From contig CM057003.1 of NCBI GenBank assembly GCA_029891345.1, positions 5,932,709 through 5,996,708 of the forward strand: 64,000 nt of DNA, written 5' to 3'. Of the stretch, positions 21,309 to 33,289 are shown one piece after another. This DNA is from Dryococelus australis (lineage: Eukaryota; Arthropoda; Insecta; Phasmatodea; Phasmatidae). Every line of letters begins with the position of its first letter. Positions within the stretch are counted from its first letter, which is position 1. Under the pieces are notes generated by a model that was given only the letters and a program-made list of their open reading frames with translations, was not told the DNA's origin and made no database searches. Made by a program: the position numbers and the translations under genes.

Positions 21309-22054
21309 GAGTGTAAGTATACCGACATACGTTCACCTATTTTCTAATATTCTGCCGCAAATTGCACATAGACTTATACAATTACTTTCTTTAAAAATCA
21401 AAACTGACTCGAAAAATTTAAATCATAATATATTATATCAAAATAAGTTCTTTTGTCTCTCCTTAAATAGCCAATATCACCAGTAACAGACAAATATTTA
21501 AAGAAATTTTATATTTCATGTCATTTTTTTTATTAGGCCTATTCTTACAAACCTCATTATAAAACTGGAAAATAGAAACCAACCACTGTGTAACAAACCA
21601 TTCCCCATGAAAAAAAAAAAAACCAAAACCAATCTTTCAAAATAATTAAGTTTTCCACTAAATATAATTTCCCTAATGTTATAAGGTATATTAAAATATG
21701 TAGTAATGAAATTGTTAAAAAAATTTATAATTTTTAGTCCTTTTTTAGGCAGCGTCCTTAAGCGAAAGGAGAAAAATACAATGTTAATTTTGATGAGAAC
21801 TATATTCTTGTAGCACTTAAACTCGTAGCGTTTTCCTTTTGATTTAAGTTCTCTATAAACGCTCAGTACCAGCCACAGTTGAATTTTTACCGTTTTCTCT
21901 TGTAAATATCACTGGGGGGGGGGGGGGTGTGAGTAAGAGTTACCGAATAAAGTTAATGCTTAAAATGTTTGCTGGGGCAAATATAATAGCACGAATCCGG
22001 CCAAATACCAACTTTTACGCAAACTTATGTATAATGTATCAATTTACCTCCAGC
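21309..22054. other. AT-rich intergenic DNA
   Basis: AT-rich with many A/T runs and a G14 run at 21914-21927. No gene recognised. Confidence 0.5.
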
Positions 22055-22058
22055 TTAA

Positions 22059-22350
22059 CCCTTTCAGGCCAAGTTTAATTTACTGGTTCAGATGTTGCAA
22101 ACAAAAAGTTTTATGATGCGTGCTGTACTTAAGTCGACACAATACTTATTTCGTTGCCACAGCCAATGAGATGTAGGCTATAGGTTCGACTACAGTTATA
22201 TGACCAGACCTAGACCAGTAATACTATTTGCAAATAATCTACCCACAGATAACACCATTGGTCACTGAGCTTCGCAGTGTGCAGTAATACCAAACATTTC
22301 ATTCACTTGTGTAATGTACACAGTAATTGTGTACACTGGGTCTAAACGGG
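22059..22350 (+). mobile_element. TTAA-type MITE, full copy
   Basis: TTAA at 22055-22058 and 22351-22354. The ends are CCCTTTCAGGCC and GGGTCTAAACGGG. The interior matches 1-213 and 51826-52092. 292 bp, non-coding. Confidence 0.9.
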
Positions 22351-22354
22351 TTAA

Positions 22355-23497
22355 AAGCGGCCTCTTTGGAACACCAGCGCAAACTTGCGGCGGAAAATTT
22401 TCTCTATGCCAAACTCCCCCATAAGAAAACTCCTTTTTTCCTAATCTGAGTAGAATTAACACTTTGTAGCTAATTCGAACATCTCTTTGTTGTTCAGAAC
22501 ATGGATGTGCATTATTTGTTCGGCTAGTGTTTAACACGACCTCACAAGAACGTCACAGCGCAGTAACAATGATATTTCTAACGATAGAATTTTGTTACAG
22601 CCACTCAAAGGAAAATTGTTGTTTGTATATCCTTTTATACGATAAAGGACATTTGATTGGGTCAGTATCAGATCTGCTCTCATTGGTTGATGGCCGGTCA
22701 ATAATGAACGCTGTAAAGTACAGGGTAGTGTACGGTGTGATATTGACCAATAGGACGATGGTGAGTTCTAACACATGCACGAACAGAACCGGTGTTCTTA
22801 CGTTAGTGGATATAGGTGACTCACTTCTAATTTTTGTTAACAGCCAGTAAATGTGTACATGTGTGTTAACCTTTCCTGGGGGTCAATTCTAGAGATCTTG
22901 AGACTTTATTCCATTGCGAGTGTGCTTGAAATTCCGCTATGTTTTACTTTGAGCTATTCTCGAGAGAAAATAATCCATTCGGAATAATTTCACTAACCGC
23001 CCGCGTGGTGAGAGTGTATTCCACACGGCCTAGTAGAGAAATATTCTATGTAAAATGACGGACATGTGGATGGAGTATTTAATAGTGAGATCATTGGAAA
23101 ATTATTAAAATAATGTTAGACTGCAGCGTGTGTTCAATAAATGTGATGATGTGTTTGGGTTAAGTGGAAAAAAATTCGAGTAGCAGGACCTTCCGCTCTT
23201 TCGTAACTTTATTTTTAGCCACAGTCTCCATTGCAATCATATAACCTCTAATAACTTCACAACGAACAGCAAAACACGACGAAGACGAAAGGAATACGTT
23301 CAGTATGCGAAGTAAATATGATGTTCGTATCGCTTGCAATCGACTCGTGGCCAGAAGTTCGAGATTGAGGAAAACCTCACACAAAGATTTCGCATTTCGA
23401 AATGTGAACTCAAGAATAGTTCCCTGTCGTAGTGAAATAATGGTTTCGAAATCAGAACAGTGAGATTCGACATTTCTAAATAATCTCGTAACATCTC
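22355..23497. other. Unassigned intergenic DNA
   Basis: No gene recognised. Bases 22.65-22.76 kb hold a cluster of ATTGG/CCAAT motifs like those in the MITEs here. Confidence 0.4.
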
Positions 23498-23625
23498 AAG
23501 AATTGGCCCCCTGGAGTGATTTCGGGACACCGGGAAATTGGAAATCATTATGGCCTGACGGAAACTCAAACCCGTGTCCCTGCAAACGCGATTCCATTGG
23601 TTTACAACTGTGCTGCCTCGCTCTT
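23498..23625 (-). mobile_element. SINE family A fragment (head side)
   Basis: GGAGTGATTTCGGGA, AACTCAAACCCGTGTCC (antisense B-box) and CTGTGCTGCCTCGCTC (antisense A-box side) match the family A head and first body part. The tail half is missing. Confidence 0.7.
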
Positions 23626-24447
23626 TATATAGAGCGGTGGCGGAATATACGTCGTGATCAATCGGTGAAGATAGAACAACTCAGTAATGTAAATTATGTC
23701 TTGGATTTTTAAATCGAAAAAATCATACCACTAGTTAGATAACTCAAACAAACAACTTGGCTCTAAGTACGTTACTTGAAGGCGTTTTTTTCTCAAAGTC
23801 GTTTTGTCTCTCTCCGTGTTCAAAATATTGTATTTCCTGATGCCTGTGAAACAAAAGCACAGAATTTTGTTTATAAAAACTAGAGCATAGAGTCGATTGT
23901 AATATCGAGAGAGAAGGTCGCATAATCAATTGTGACCAAAATGGAATAATTTTAGGAAAGCATTTTTTCATCTTACAAGTGGCGTAAACGTCTAGTTCCT
24001 AACTCAAGAAACGAAATTTTCGTTTTATGAGACATCGCTTTTATTAAACAGTTTGTATCGTCAAACAGGTAACGGAGACACTGGCGAAGAACTGAGCACT
24101 AGACATGCTTGAAAAATGTGAACAATGTCCTGAATCACAGCCGTTCGGTTTTGTGACTTTCATCTGCCCTGGAAAGCTTGTATACGATTTGCGAAATGAC
24201 AAAAGAGACTGATGGTAGGATGAGATAATTACCATTCTTTTGTTATTCATGTGCATATAGTGTCCTGCGTGCCAATATCAATTCTGGAATGTCGCGCTGC
24301 AGAAAATGATTGCGGTTACTTCCTGTGGTGAATAAGCACATCGAGGTTTGATTGCGTTTTTATTATTTCCCTCCTTCCCCTCGGAAGTGAGTTGTCGAAG
24401 ACAAATTGGAAAATTGCCAACATTTGGCATGCACCAATTTGTTGAAA
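23626..24447. other. Unassigned intergenic DNA
   Basis: No gene or repeat recognised. Confidence 0.5.
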
Positions 24448-24490
24448 AATAAAAGAGCTACTTTAAAAAAAAAAAAAAAAAAAAAAAAAA
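24448..24490 (+). other. AATAAA followed by a 26-base A tract
   Basis: AATAAA at 24448-24453 lies 11 bp before an A26 run (24465-24490). This is the look of a reverse-transcribed mRNA 3' end, but I cannot identify a parent transcript upstream, and an A-rich microsatellite is equally possible. Confidence 0.3.
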
Positions 24491-25402
24491 CTTGGTGGGA
24501 TCTAGATTTCCGGAGATGTAACTCGCAAACTCGTATACTCGCGCATAACGAGTCCGCGACTTCAAATGAAAATTTCCGTCATCTACGCGCGTTTTACCCA
24601 AGTGGCTGTTAACGTGATGGCGTAAAATTGCCGGAGCTCGGAGAGAGATGAGAGAGACGAAATAATTTTTTAAGAGAGGCTTTCATTTATTTTTTCAATC
24701 CGAGTGAGGAAGAAGGGGGATGGGGGGGGGGGGGGGGAGCGTAAAAATGTTTATATTTCAGGATGATCGTTTATGAAAGCAGGGAGTCCGCTTCACAAAA
24801 CGCTTTTGGCTGGCAGCCGTATCCGAGGGCGTGACGAGATAAGAGTATATTGGCGACTTCGAGGCTTACGAGCCGCTCCGGAAGTGCCTTTGCGAGTTTC
24901 CGCTGAACCCCCCCCCCCCCAACATCCCTCCATCGGCCCCTCGTACCATGTCTCGGACTAAAAAATAAAATAAAAGAATCGAGAACGCAAGAATAAACAA
25001 ACGCAGCTTCAACACAATATGTTTTCAACGCCTGCAGATGATCTCGAATAGTGCCACGCTCTCCAAACAGGGTTTTTTTTTTTTAATGAACATTCGGAGT
25101 GTGTTATTTTGAAAACCGCCTACCTTCATAAAATTGTGAAATATTCCCTCACTCCAGCCCTCTCCATATGAGATAAGTCAACAACGTTTCATGTCATTCA
25201 CTAGACCCACGAATGCTAGAACAAAACTCGACGAAAAGTAGAAAAGGGAATAAATTATTTAAAATCAAATGTAACAGAATGTAAAGAAGAGATATGTTTA
25301 GTTTGCGCAAAACTGAAACTCCCTTTTATTACGTTATACTCAATGGAAATACATTATCAAATATAATTTTAAAGTCGTTAAATAATTATATGACATTTGA
25401 TG
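24491..25402. other. Intergenic DNA with G and C runs
   Basis: A G16 run at 24722-24737 and a C13 run at 24908-24920. No gene recognised. Confidence 0.5.
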
Positions 25403-25417
25403 AATTATTCGAGTTGA

Positions 25418-25671
25418 GTTGAGAGAGATTTGGGCGGCTCTTAACAACGAGGTCTTGAGAGCCGATGAGGGTGAAATGAGGTGAGAATGGAGCAGAGCAG
25501 GAATGCAAGGGCTGGGGAAACGGGAGATTCCAGAGAATACCCGCCAACCAGCTGCATCGTCCGGCACTATTCCCGCTTGCCGAAATTGAGGAGTGATGCG
25601 GCAGGGGATTGAACCCGGTTCGCCTTGGTGGGAGGCGAGCAGTCTTAACTACTCAGCCACCGCGGCCCCCA
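25418..25671 (-). mobile_element. SINE family B, full length
   Basis: Reverse copy. The tail side is GAGATTTGGGCGGCTCTTAAC at low coordinates. The tRNA-like head at high coordinates has the antisense B-box GGGATTGAACCCGG and antisense A-box side CTACTCAGCCACCGCGGCCC. A perfect 15-bp duplication AATTATTCGAGTTGA at 25403-25417 and 25672-25686 fixes both ends and marks a young insertion. Confidence 0.92.
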
Positions 25672-25814
25672 AATTATTCGAGTTGAATCAGTCAAAACGG
25701 CACTATTGATTGATTTCGTTCACGATTGCCATCCGTTTTCAAGTGATATCAGTAACTTTGTCACTCACTTGCGTAGTAATACTGCATATACGTTATAGTT
25801 CCTAAACATATATA

Positions 25815-26035
25815 GGTTATTCACAGTAAAGTGAGCACTTATGAAATCCCTCTCATGTGAAACAATAGTCAGTAAATGTATTTTATTTTAGCTTTAGACG
25901 TTAACGTCCAAGTGAGGTTGAATAAACACACAATGTTTATTACTTATATGGCAATATTTATTTTAAAAATGAGGTTAAAGAATAAAAAATTCATGAAAGG
26001 AAAACATAACTAGGGCCTCAAAAATGTTCACAGCC
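25815..26035. mobile_element. GGCTGTTCAC-type MITE, short subfamily
   Basis: The ends are GGTTATTCACAGTAAAGTGAG and TGTTCACAGCC. The interior matches 20592-20826 in reverse. About 221 bp, flanked by TATA-rich sequence, so TA duplications are possible. Confidence 0.8.
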
Positions 26036-26134
26036 TATATATTGATGAAACTCCAAAACAACTTGCCGAAATGTGACTTAAAGTACGCACATCGAAGAAA
26101 TTTCTTATAGTTCGCAGTTGAAGTAACTAAGTTA

Positions 26135-26186
26135 GTGAATGAGGAGATTTGGGCAGCTCTTAACGTCGAGGTCTTGAGTGCCGATA
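26135..26186 (-). mobile_element. SINE family B, tail fragment
   Basis: AATGAGGAGATTTGGGCAGC, then TCTTAACGTCGAGGTCTTGAG and GCCGATA match the antisense 3' end of family B. The rest is absent, which suggests a 5'-truncated insertion. Confidence 0.8.
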
Positions 26187-26226
26187 AATAACTGGTCTTC
26201 TATTCAGTATTTTAACACTAACGTCA

Positions 26227-26561
26227 GGGGGCAGCGGTGGCGCAGTGGCTAGCGCACTCGCCCCGCCCCCCCCCCCCCCACACCGGCGGTCCGAGCTCGA
26301 TCCCCGGCGGGTTCGCTCCCGGATTTTCGCATGTGGGAATCGTGCTGGACGATGCCGCTGCCGCTTGCGGGCGGGTTTTCTCGAGGTACTCCCGCTTCCC
26401 CTGCTCTTGCATCTCAGCGCCGCTCCATCCTAGGGCCCCACTTCATGTCATGTTCAGGGAATACGGCCACCTACGGGTCCCGGCTGTAAAACCCATCACT
26501 CGGAGGGTGTTGTCTCGCCCTGGGTCCACCCCCCCCCCCCCCATTCGAATTTATTATACTT
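26227..26561 (+). mobile_element. SINE family B, variant with C-runs
   Basis: The head GCAGCGGTGGCGCAGTGGCTAG is an A-box side and CGAGCTCGATCCCCGG a B-box. The body includes GCATGTGGGAATCGTGC and a second half (GTCATGTTCAGGGAATACGG) unlike the other copies. C14 runs lie in the head (26266-26279) and near the 3' end (26529-26542). The 12-bp duplication ACACTAACGTCA at 26215-26226 and 26562-26573 supports the ends. Confidence 0.85.
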
Positions 26562-26573
26562 ACACTAACGTCA

Positions 26574-26904
26574 CTGAAATCATCGTCTCATACACAACTG
26601 TGGGCTTTTCTCCTTTTGAACCCCTATTTCCAATATCGGTTAGTTGCAGTAATTCCATATCTGTAGTTGTTATTCATGTTTGATACCCAGTGTACATTTG
26701 TAACATCAACAAATAGTCACTGTATACTCACGACGAGATAAACGCTCCAGAGGTACAGCATAAGTAAAGAGAGGCGAAGTTGTTATATAAAATCGTATTT
26801 AGTTAGTGAAGTTACTATCGCCTTCTCTTCCACTTAACTACATATTCTCAAAAAATATTTCCATATCAAAGCCATACTTAAAATAAAAAGAAATAATATC
26901 AAAA
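26574..26904. other. Unassigned AT-rich DNA
   Basis: No gene or matched repeat. Confidence 0.5.
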
Positions 26905-27646
26905 ATTATATATGAAACTGGTCGATTCCCCCTTACAATGTATGGTAATATGGAAACTTAACCGTATCACTAATAAGTTATACTACAGGCCAACAAAACA
27001 TTGAGCAAAACTTATATATGAAACTGGTCGATTCCCCCTTACAATGTATGTTAATATGGAAACTTAACCATATCACTAATAAGTTATACTACAGGCCAAC
27101 AAAACATTGAGCAAAACTTATATATGTAACTGGTCGATTCCCCCTTACAATGTATGGTAATATGGAAACTTAACCGTATCACTAATAAGTTATACTACAG
27201 GCCAACAAAACATTGAGCAAAACTTATATATGAAACTGGTCGATTCCCCCTTACAATGTATGTTAAATATGGAAACTTAACCGTATCACTAATAAGTTAT
27301 ACTACAGGCCAACAAAACATTGAGCAAAACTTATATATGAAACTGGTCGATTCCCCCTTACAATGTATGTTAATATGGAAACTTAACCGTATCACTAATA
27401 AGTTATACTACAGGCCAACAAAACATTGAGCAAAACTTATATATGAAACTGGTCGATTCCCCCTTACAATGTATGTTAATATGGAAACTTAACCGTATCA
27501 CTAATAAGTTATACTACAGGCCAACAAAACATTGAGCAAAACTTATATATGAAACTGGTCGATTCCCCCTTACAATGTATGTTAATATGGAAACTTAACC
27601 GTATCACTAATAAGTTATACCACAGGCCAACAAAACATTGAGCAAA
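26905..27646. repeat. 106-bp tandem repeat, 7 copies
   Basis: The motif TATGAAACTGGTCGATTCCC starts at 26911, 27017, 27123, 27229, 27336, 27442 and 27548, with TATGTAACTG in the third copy. The period is 106 bp, with one 107-bp unit. Copies differ at only a few bases, so the expansion is recent. Confidence 0.97.
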
Positions 27647-30420
27647 ATTTTCGATAGCACTGACATTTTTCAATAGTTGGGGGAAAAAACTGCAAGTAAT
27701 ATTTAGATACGAATTAGAAATAAGAACAATGAATAAATTATAATGCCATGAAATGTACGTACGTGATCTAAAATAGGTGGTGTTTGTTAAATGTTTGTTC
27801 CGTCACTGACTGTTGGTGCCTCTATCTGTTGGAGGATTCAGCGTTCCGTGTACATTTTGTATTGGCCAGACTACTACGATGGCCGATTCATCTGCAGCCA
27901 CCGACTGGCAATAGGCAATTCAAGGTATCTCCACACTTTTGAAATAAAACGTTTGAAAAATCACACCATGCATGGCGGGTTTCGTTTTTTCTAAAATATG
28001 TCATGTATTACAAGCGTCCTGTGTAAAATTTGTTCTTGGTTAAATCGACCTTCTACTTATACTTTATTTACAAATTATAATATCAAATGCATTATTAAAT
28101 TCAATAACAACAGGTAGCCTATTAAGAAATAGATCTCGTGCAAAACAAAATAGTATTACACTGTGTGCGCACGAAAGTGTGCATTGTCACTTTGGTGTGA
28201 TTTTCTAGAATCAGTTAAGCTTTTTTTTTTTTTTTGTTTTGGCTGGGCTTCATAAAAGTTGGAAGTAAATCGCAAATGAACTACAGTGACCCTCGCGCCA
28301 AGTTGCGAGCTCGTGGACTGGAGTTCGTGACTCGCGCGGCGGTTTCTGGCTCCTGTACAACTGGCTATTCTCTACAGCTGGGCGGGTCCTGTGCAGCCAC
28401 GTGTGTACGCCTTCGTTTGTAGAACTGCAATCGCGTTCATGTCGCTGTTATGCCGTATCAACGATGAATCGAGCGATCGTGGACATGTTTGCAACTTAAG
28501 AAATGTTACGGTCCATGCTGTATTCACCAAGAAACCAGTACCCAATGCCTTGAGAGTCTTCCCAATAGGGAAATCTGGTATGCGAACGTTATCACACTTC
28601 TCGTTTATGATTGATTGATGTTGACAGCACCTTGGTCACTGATTGTAAAAAGTACAACAGACACAAACACAGCACACATCAAAATATTACAAGTTCATAA
28701 CACTTCGGTTCATAAATTAATGAGTGACCGAACGGGTAAATTGCACTGTGGTTCTGAATCCGCTATAATCACGTGAGGTTCTGCCATATAAAGCATTTTT
28801 ATGAATATAGCTGTGCAGTATGAAATCGAAAAATTTAAATTTTTATATTAATATATATATTTATTACCATGGCAGCTTTAAAAACTCGTTATAAGCGACT
28901 GGATGCTTGCTTACGGATGTCCCTCTTTTCGAGAATTTTGTTAATTGAACAAAGTGTGACTGACGAGAAAACATTTTTTTTGCAACCTGCAGAACGCCCA
29001 TATTAGAACTTTATATTACATTTTTGAGGTATAACAACAATATAGGACACCAAGCAATTTAGTTAATTGGATCAGCTATCTACGTTTGTTTGCAGTTTAC
29101 CAAACAAACCTTTCTCTCGCAGGACTCCACTTGCGTGACTTAACACTCAATCTGCCCAGGAAATTTATTGTTCGTCAATAAAAACGCGAGGGTTGGTACA
29201 CACATTACCCCCAAGGGTCGCAAATTAAAAACCACTGAACCGATTTCGGTCAAACAAAGCCTAAATTTAAACATGGTTAGCTCAGCGTCACACAATCAAG
29301 GCGATGTCGACGAGCTCCAGCATTTTCTTGTGCAGGAACAAGGCCTTCAACCACATCAGAAGAAGGACAATTCTCATACTTTCTGTAGCAGTGCCCGTGT
29401 TCATTTAAATCACGTCTTTGCCCCCTTTATTTATCTTATAACGTGCGCGTATACAACACTTATTTCATGTTTTCATGTGGGTCGAGGTTTTAGATATTTT
29501 CACAAAATACTTTCCACTGAAATATTATTGTTGTTTTCGTTTAACCTCCTTGCTCGAAGTGAATGCATTGTCTGGAGTATGTATATAACGTAAGTCTAAT
29601 ACGTGGCACACGCGACAAGACCTGCACACTTCACCTCATGGAAAGTCAATTTTCTGGAATTATTTCCGTGAAACATTTACTTATTTAGATGAAAGGAATG
29701 ATGTAAACAATTTTCTTAAGAATGTTCCTTATGAATTTGTCCATAACCTGATGCAAAAAACCGAACACGGGTAAATATGGCGTCGGACAGAAGGTGACCA
29801 CTTAGAATACGCCGGCTAGAGCGCACGCGCAGAATATAATGGTGGGTGTAGTTTTGAAGACGCAGAACAGTTTTGTTACTGTGGATGAGATTAATACTGC
29901 TGCCATTTAAAGTGTTATGGGGGCAGTCAATTAATGCGTTGTCAATAAACAAATACGTTCGTGGGCACTAAATAGCGTTGGCACCTGTCAATCTACGTGT
30001 CATTGGGCACCAAAATTGGTTTTTTACCAGTAACAAAATTTCGCCTCAGAAAGCATCAACCAAACAGTTCTTGTAGCAAGTGAAAAATCTTTTCCTTCAG
30101 GGTATGAAATATTTTCACAATTTTTAAAAAACTTCTCAACACAAGGAAATTATAGCATATTTTTATTTGTAGCAGTCTGTATTTTTTTTGTAAAATAAAT
30201 TTTGCTAAGCATACCTAAAAATGGACTAATACATGACCTTTAACTCACCCTTGTTAAAGTCTCTGTTTATGTTTTAGCTTGCTATATTTGTACATCCTAA
30301 AATCATTAAAATTGTTATTTTGACAGGTCATGGTGCAAAAATTATGCGATCTAGATTTTTTTACTCTAGGAAAGAGTACTTAGAGATGTTGTCTACAAGT
30401 TAAACGATATTTCTCAATAA
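27647..30420. other. Unassigned intergenic DNA
   Basis: About 2.8 kb without a supported gene. A 141-codon open frame at 29168-29593 (plus) has no recognisable domain and no visible gene context, so I do not call it. Confidence 0.4.
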
Positions 30421-30587
30421 TCCTTTCATGGCCATTGTAGACAACTGTCTACAAGTTGCACAGGAATTTTATATTTGGCGTGTACTGTACTACGCGAAGC
30501 TCAGTGCCAAATGATCTTCCTTGGGCATGACTGGTTTTGTAAACTGTGCTGCATATCTACGGCATGACTGGTTCATATCATTGTTGC

Positions 30588-31232
30588 TAGAAAGTCCTAG
30601 GCTCGACTTGGAGGGTGCTTGGCAATCCTAGACTCGACTTGGAGGGTGCTTGGCAGTCCTAGGTTCGACTTGGAGGGTGCTTGGCAGTCCTAGGCTCGAC
30701 TTGGAGGGTGCTTGGCAATCCTAGGTTCGACTTGGAGGGTGCTTGGCAGTCCTAGGTTCGACTTGGAGGGTGCTTGGCAGTCCTAGGTTCGACTTGGAGG
30801 GTGCTTGGCAATCCTAGGTTCGACTTGGAGGGTGCTTGGCAGTCCTAGGCTCGACTTGGAGGGTGCTTGGCAGTCCTAGGTTCGACTTGGAGGGTGCTTG
30901 GCAGTCCTAGGCTCGACTTGGAGGGTGCTTGGCAGTCCTAGGCTCGACTTGGAGGGTGCTTGGCAGTCCTAGGCTCGACTTGGAGGGTGCTTGGCAATCC
31001 TAGGCTCGACTTGGAGGGTGCTTGGCAGTCATAGGCTCGACTTGGAGGGTGCTTGGCAATCCTAGGCTCGACTTGGAGGGTGCTTGGCAGTCCTAGGTTC
31101 GACTTGGAGGGTGCTTGGCAGTCCTAGGCTCGACTTGGAGGGTGCTTGGCAATCCTAGACTCGACTTGGAGGGTGCTTGGCAATCCTAGGTTCGACTTGG
31201 AGGGTGCTTGGCAGTCCTAGGCTCGACTTGGC
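30588..31232. repeat. 31-bp minisatellite, 21 copies
   Basis: CGACTTGG recurs every 31 bp from 30604 to 31224 (20 steps). The unit reads CCTAGG(C/T)TCGACTTGG, then AGGGTGCTTGGCA(A/G)T. Only a few positions vary (C/T in CTCGA, A/G in GGCAAT). The array lies wholly inside a MITE. Confidence 0.97.
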
Positions 31233-31268
31233 ACCAAACACAAAGCCTACAGCATATTGGTTACTAAA

Positions 31269-31685
31269 GGTTGTTCACGACCAAGTGAACACTTTAGAAA
31301 TGAACTCTAGAAAAAGTCACCGCTCCTACCTGCATATATTTTAATGGGCGCAATGAGTGACGTTCTCCCAGTAAAGTTGGTAACGGTGGATGGAAAGTAG
31401 TTCCATAGCTTAATGTCGAATAAATAATGTTAGGTAATTATTTGTGATAAATTAAAACAATTTCTTTCACTTTCCGTTTTTTTAATTCGTCGAAATGTAA
31501 AAATTAACAGATTTGTAAAGTATTAACTTTCTTAATAATTTCACAGTTTCACTTGATCGACGCATGAATTAAGTGATGAGGCACATGCCAAAGTTAATTT
31601 ATCATAAGGCGAAGGAATACACAACGTGCTTACAAGTAGATCTTAATCAGGACTTTCAAAAGTGCTCATTTTAACGTGAACAGCC
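31269..31685. mobile_element. GGCTGTTCAC-type MITE, long subfamily, nested
   Basis: The ends are GGTTGTTCACG and CGTGAACAGCC. The interior is collinear with 8792-9197. 417 bp, non-coding, inserted into the right part of the TTAA MITE. Confidence 0.85.
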
Positions 31686-31840
31686 TATATAACGAAACAT
31701 GTACTTTGTCAGGTTAAGTACCGCACTGATCATAAAATGTCTTATTTGCAACACCAGAAACCATATATTAATGTGGGAATGAAAGGATGAAATATAAAAT
31801 AATGACTTTTTTGTTGAACAGCGCCCTTAACAAAGCCACG

Positions 31841-32081
31841 AAGGGCCGCGGTGGTGTAGTGGTTAGACTAACCGCATCCAAGGCGAACCGGGTTCGATTC
31901 CCGGTAGGGTCACCCGCGTATTTTTGCATATGGGACTGGTCGGTGGATTTTCTCGGGAATATCCCGCGTTTTCCCCGTCATTGCATTCCGGTGCTGTTCC
32001 ACACTCACCTCGCTTCACCCTCATCGGCTCTCAAAACACTAGCTGTCAAGAGCCGCTAAAAACTCATCACTCACTGTCACC
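31841..32081 (+). mobile_element. SINE family B, full length
   Basis: Head GGGCCGCGGTGGTGTAGTGG (A-box side) and GGGTTCGATTCCCGG (B-box), then body GTATTTTTGCATATGGGACTG and the 3' part CTCATCGGCTCTCAAAACAC, ending in a CTCATCACTCACTGTCAC tail. Possible imperfect duplications are ACAAAGCCACG (31830-31840) and ACAAATCACG (32082-32091). Confidence 0.85.
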
Positions 32082-32493
32082 ACAAATCACGCCACTCCAC
32101 AGGGTCAGGGGCGCCTGCTTTTCGCAAAACACTTTAGTTCAGAACCACTCTCGTGATTGGATCACTTGAATTGTTCCGCGTCTTATCTGTCTGCCCGCGA
32201 ATCCGGACGGACAGTATCGGAGAAACTTACTTCTGATTGGCTCACTCATGTAACAGGCTGTCTTCACACAAAGACAAGCCAATAGCTAGAGCCCCGAGTA
32301 TTTTGAGGATTGAGTTGGCAGAAAGGTAGACTGGACAGCTGTCTATACACTCGAGACATTATCGTTAGCTTATTGGTTGCTGTGATCAAGTGAGGCCTGT
32401 GTACAGGACTGTTAAACACACACTTACAGAACTGCATCATGCTTATTACTGGCTCACAGTCAAACGGGGCGTGTCTAAAGTATTGCAGTCCAA

Positions 32494-32577
32494 AGTAGAT
32501 GTGTAATGCCGATCCTGATGCAACTCAATTTTTCATAGAAAAATCGTGGTTTTTTTGCTCCAAAATCAAGGTTTTTG

Positions 32578-32614
<37 letters not shown>

Positions 32615-32825
32615 TTTCTCAAAACCGAGATTTTTACTCCAAAATCATGCATTTTTACCCCAAAATCAAGTAAATTTACCACTTTTTCAAAAATGCGTAA
32701 GCAGGATTTGTCACTTTAAAAAACAAGCTATTGTACCCCAAAATCAAGGAAATTTCTCAGTTTTCAAGCAAAATTTTCATGTTTTCTAGAAATAGAAATT
32801 TTGCAAGCTAGCAATCTAAATAAGG
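32494..32825 (+). repeat. Polinton left terminal inverted repeat
   Basis: It begins AGTAGATGTGTAATGCCG and pairs with 48118-48457. It carries recurring CCCCAAAATCAAG modules (three to four times) and an A35 run at 32578-32612. Confidence 0.92.
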
Positions 32826-33000
32826 CAAAATAAACAACAATCAAATGAAAATATTTAAAAATATAGTTGATAGAATTTATATATATTTTTAAGAGAATTC
32901 TGGATAATGGACAAATTTTCCATTTTTATTTCTTTTAGGCCTTTATACATTATAAAAACCCCCTTCTCATTTATTAGTTTCAAAGAATTTTTAACAAGTA

Positions 33001-33186
33001 TCATGACATAGCGCTCTGACAATGAAATTTAAGTTTACCATCTAGAATACAATTAGTTTTTTTTTTTACCAAAATTCGATACACAAATTTCAAAATCTGT
33101 ATCAGTAAAAACCATTTATTTGTTTCTAGATCTTGCAGTTTGGTGAATTCAAGCGAATTGTTCAACTTGTTGAGCAGAGATTCCAT
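33001..33186 (-). pseudogene. Polinton-associated short conserved region
   Basis: The minus-strand reading begins MESLLNKLNNSLEFTKLQDL and includes a segment near NCILDGKLKFH. I recall similar short proteins (a DLxxNKxY-type start and an ILDG segment) beside the polymerase in other Polinton-like elements. Function is unknown, and a nucleic-acid-binding fold is a guess. Part of the fossil. Confidence 0.4.
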
Positions 33187-33289
33187 TTTTTGTGTTATTT
33201 AGAAAGAATTAAATTACTAAAGAAAATTCTTTTTTTCTGTCTCTCAATAAATTATTTTTCTTATTAAATAAAAAAATTGAAAATCAAGA

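Larger units (their letters stand above)
30421..31787 (+). mobile_element. TTAA-type MITE swollen by a minisatellite and another MITE
   Basis: The left end TCCTTTCATGGCC with GTAGACAACTGTCTACAAG and AAGCTCAGTGCCAAATGATC, and the right end GTGGGAATGAAAGGA, match the element at 18398-18989. Flanks are ATAA and TGAA, worn TTAA sites. Between the arms sit the 31-bp array (30588-31232) and a GGCTGTTCAC-type MITE (31269-31685). The core without them is about 300 bp. Confidence 0.8.

Noticed and set aside
26237-26683. 148-codon open frame, plus
   Set aside because: It lies within a family B SINE and its C-runs. The proline-rich protein is an artefact of the repeat.
29168-29593. 141-codon open frame, plus
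   Set aside because: No recognised family, no codon or context support, no neighbouring exon or repeat match. Length alone is not enough.
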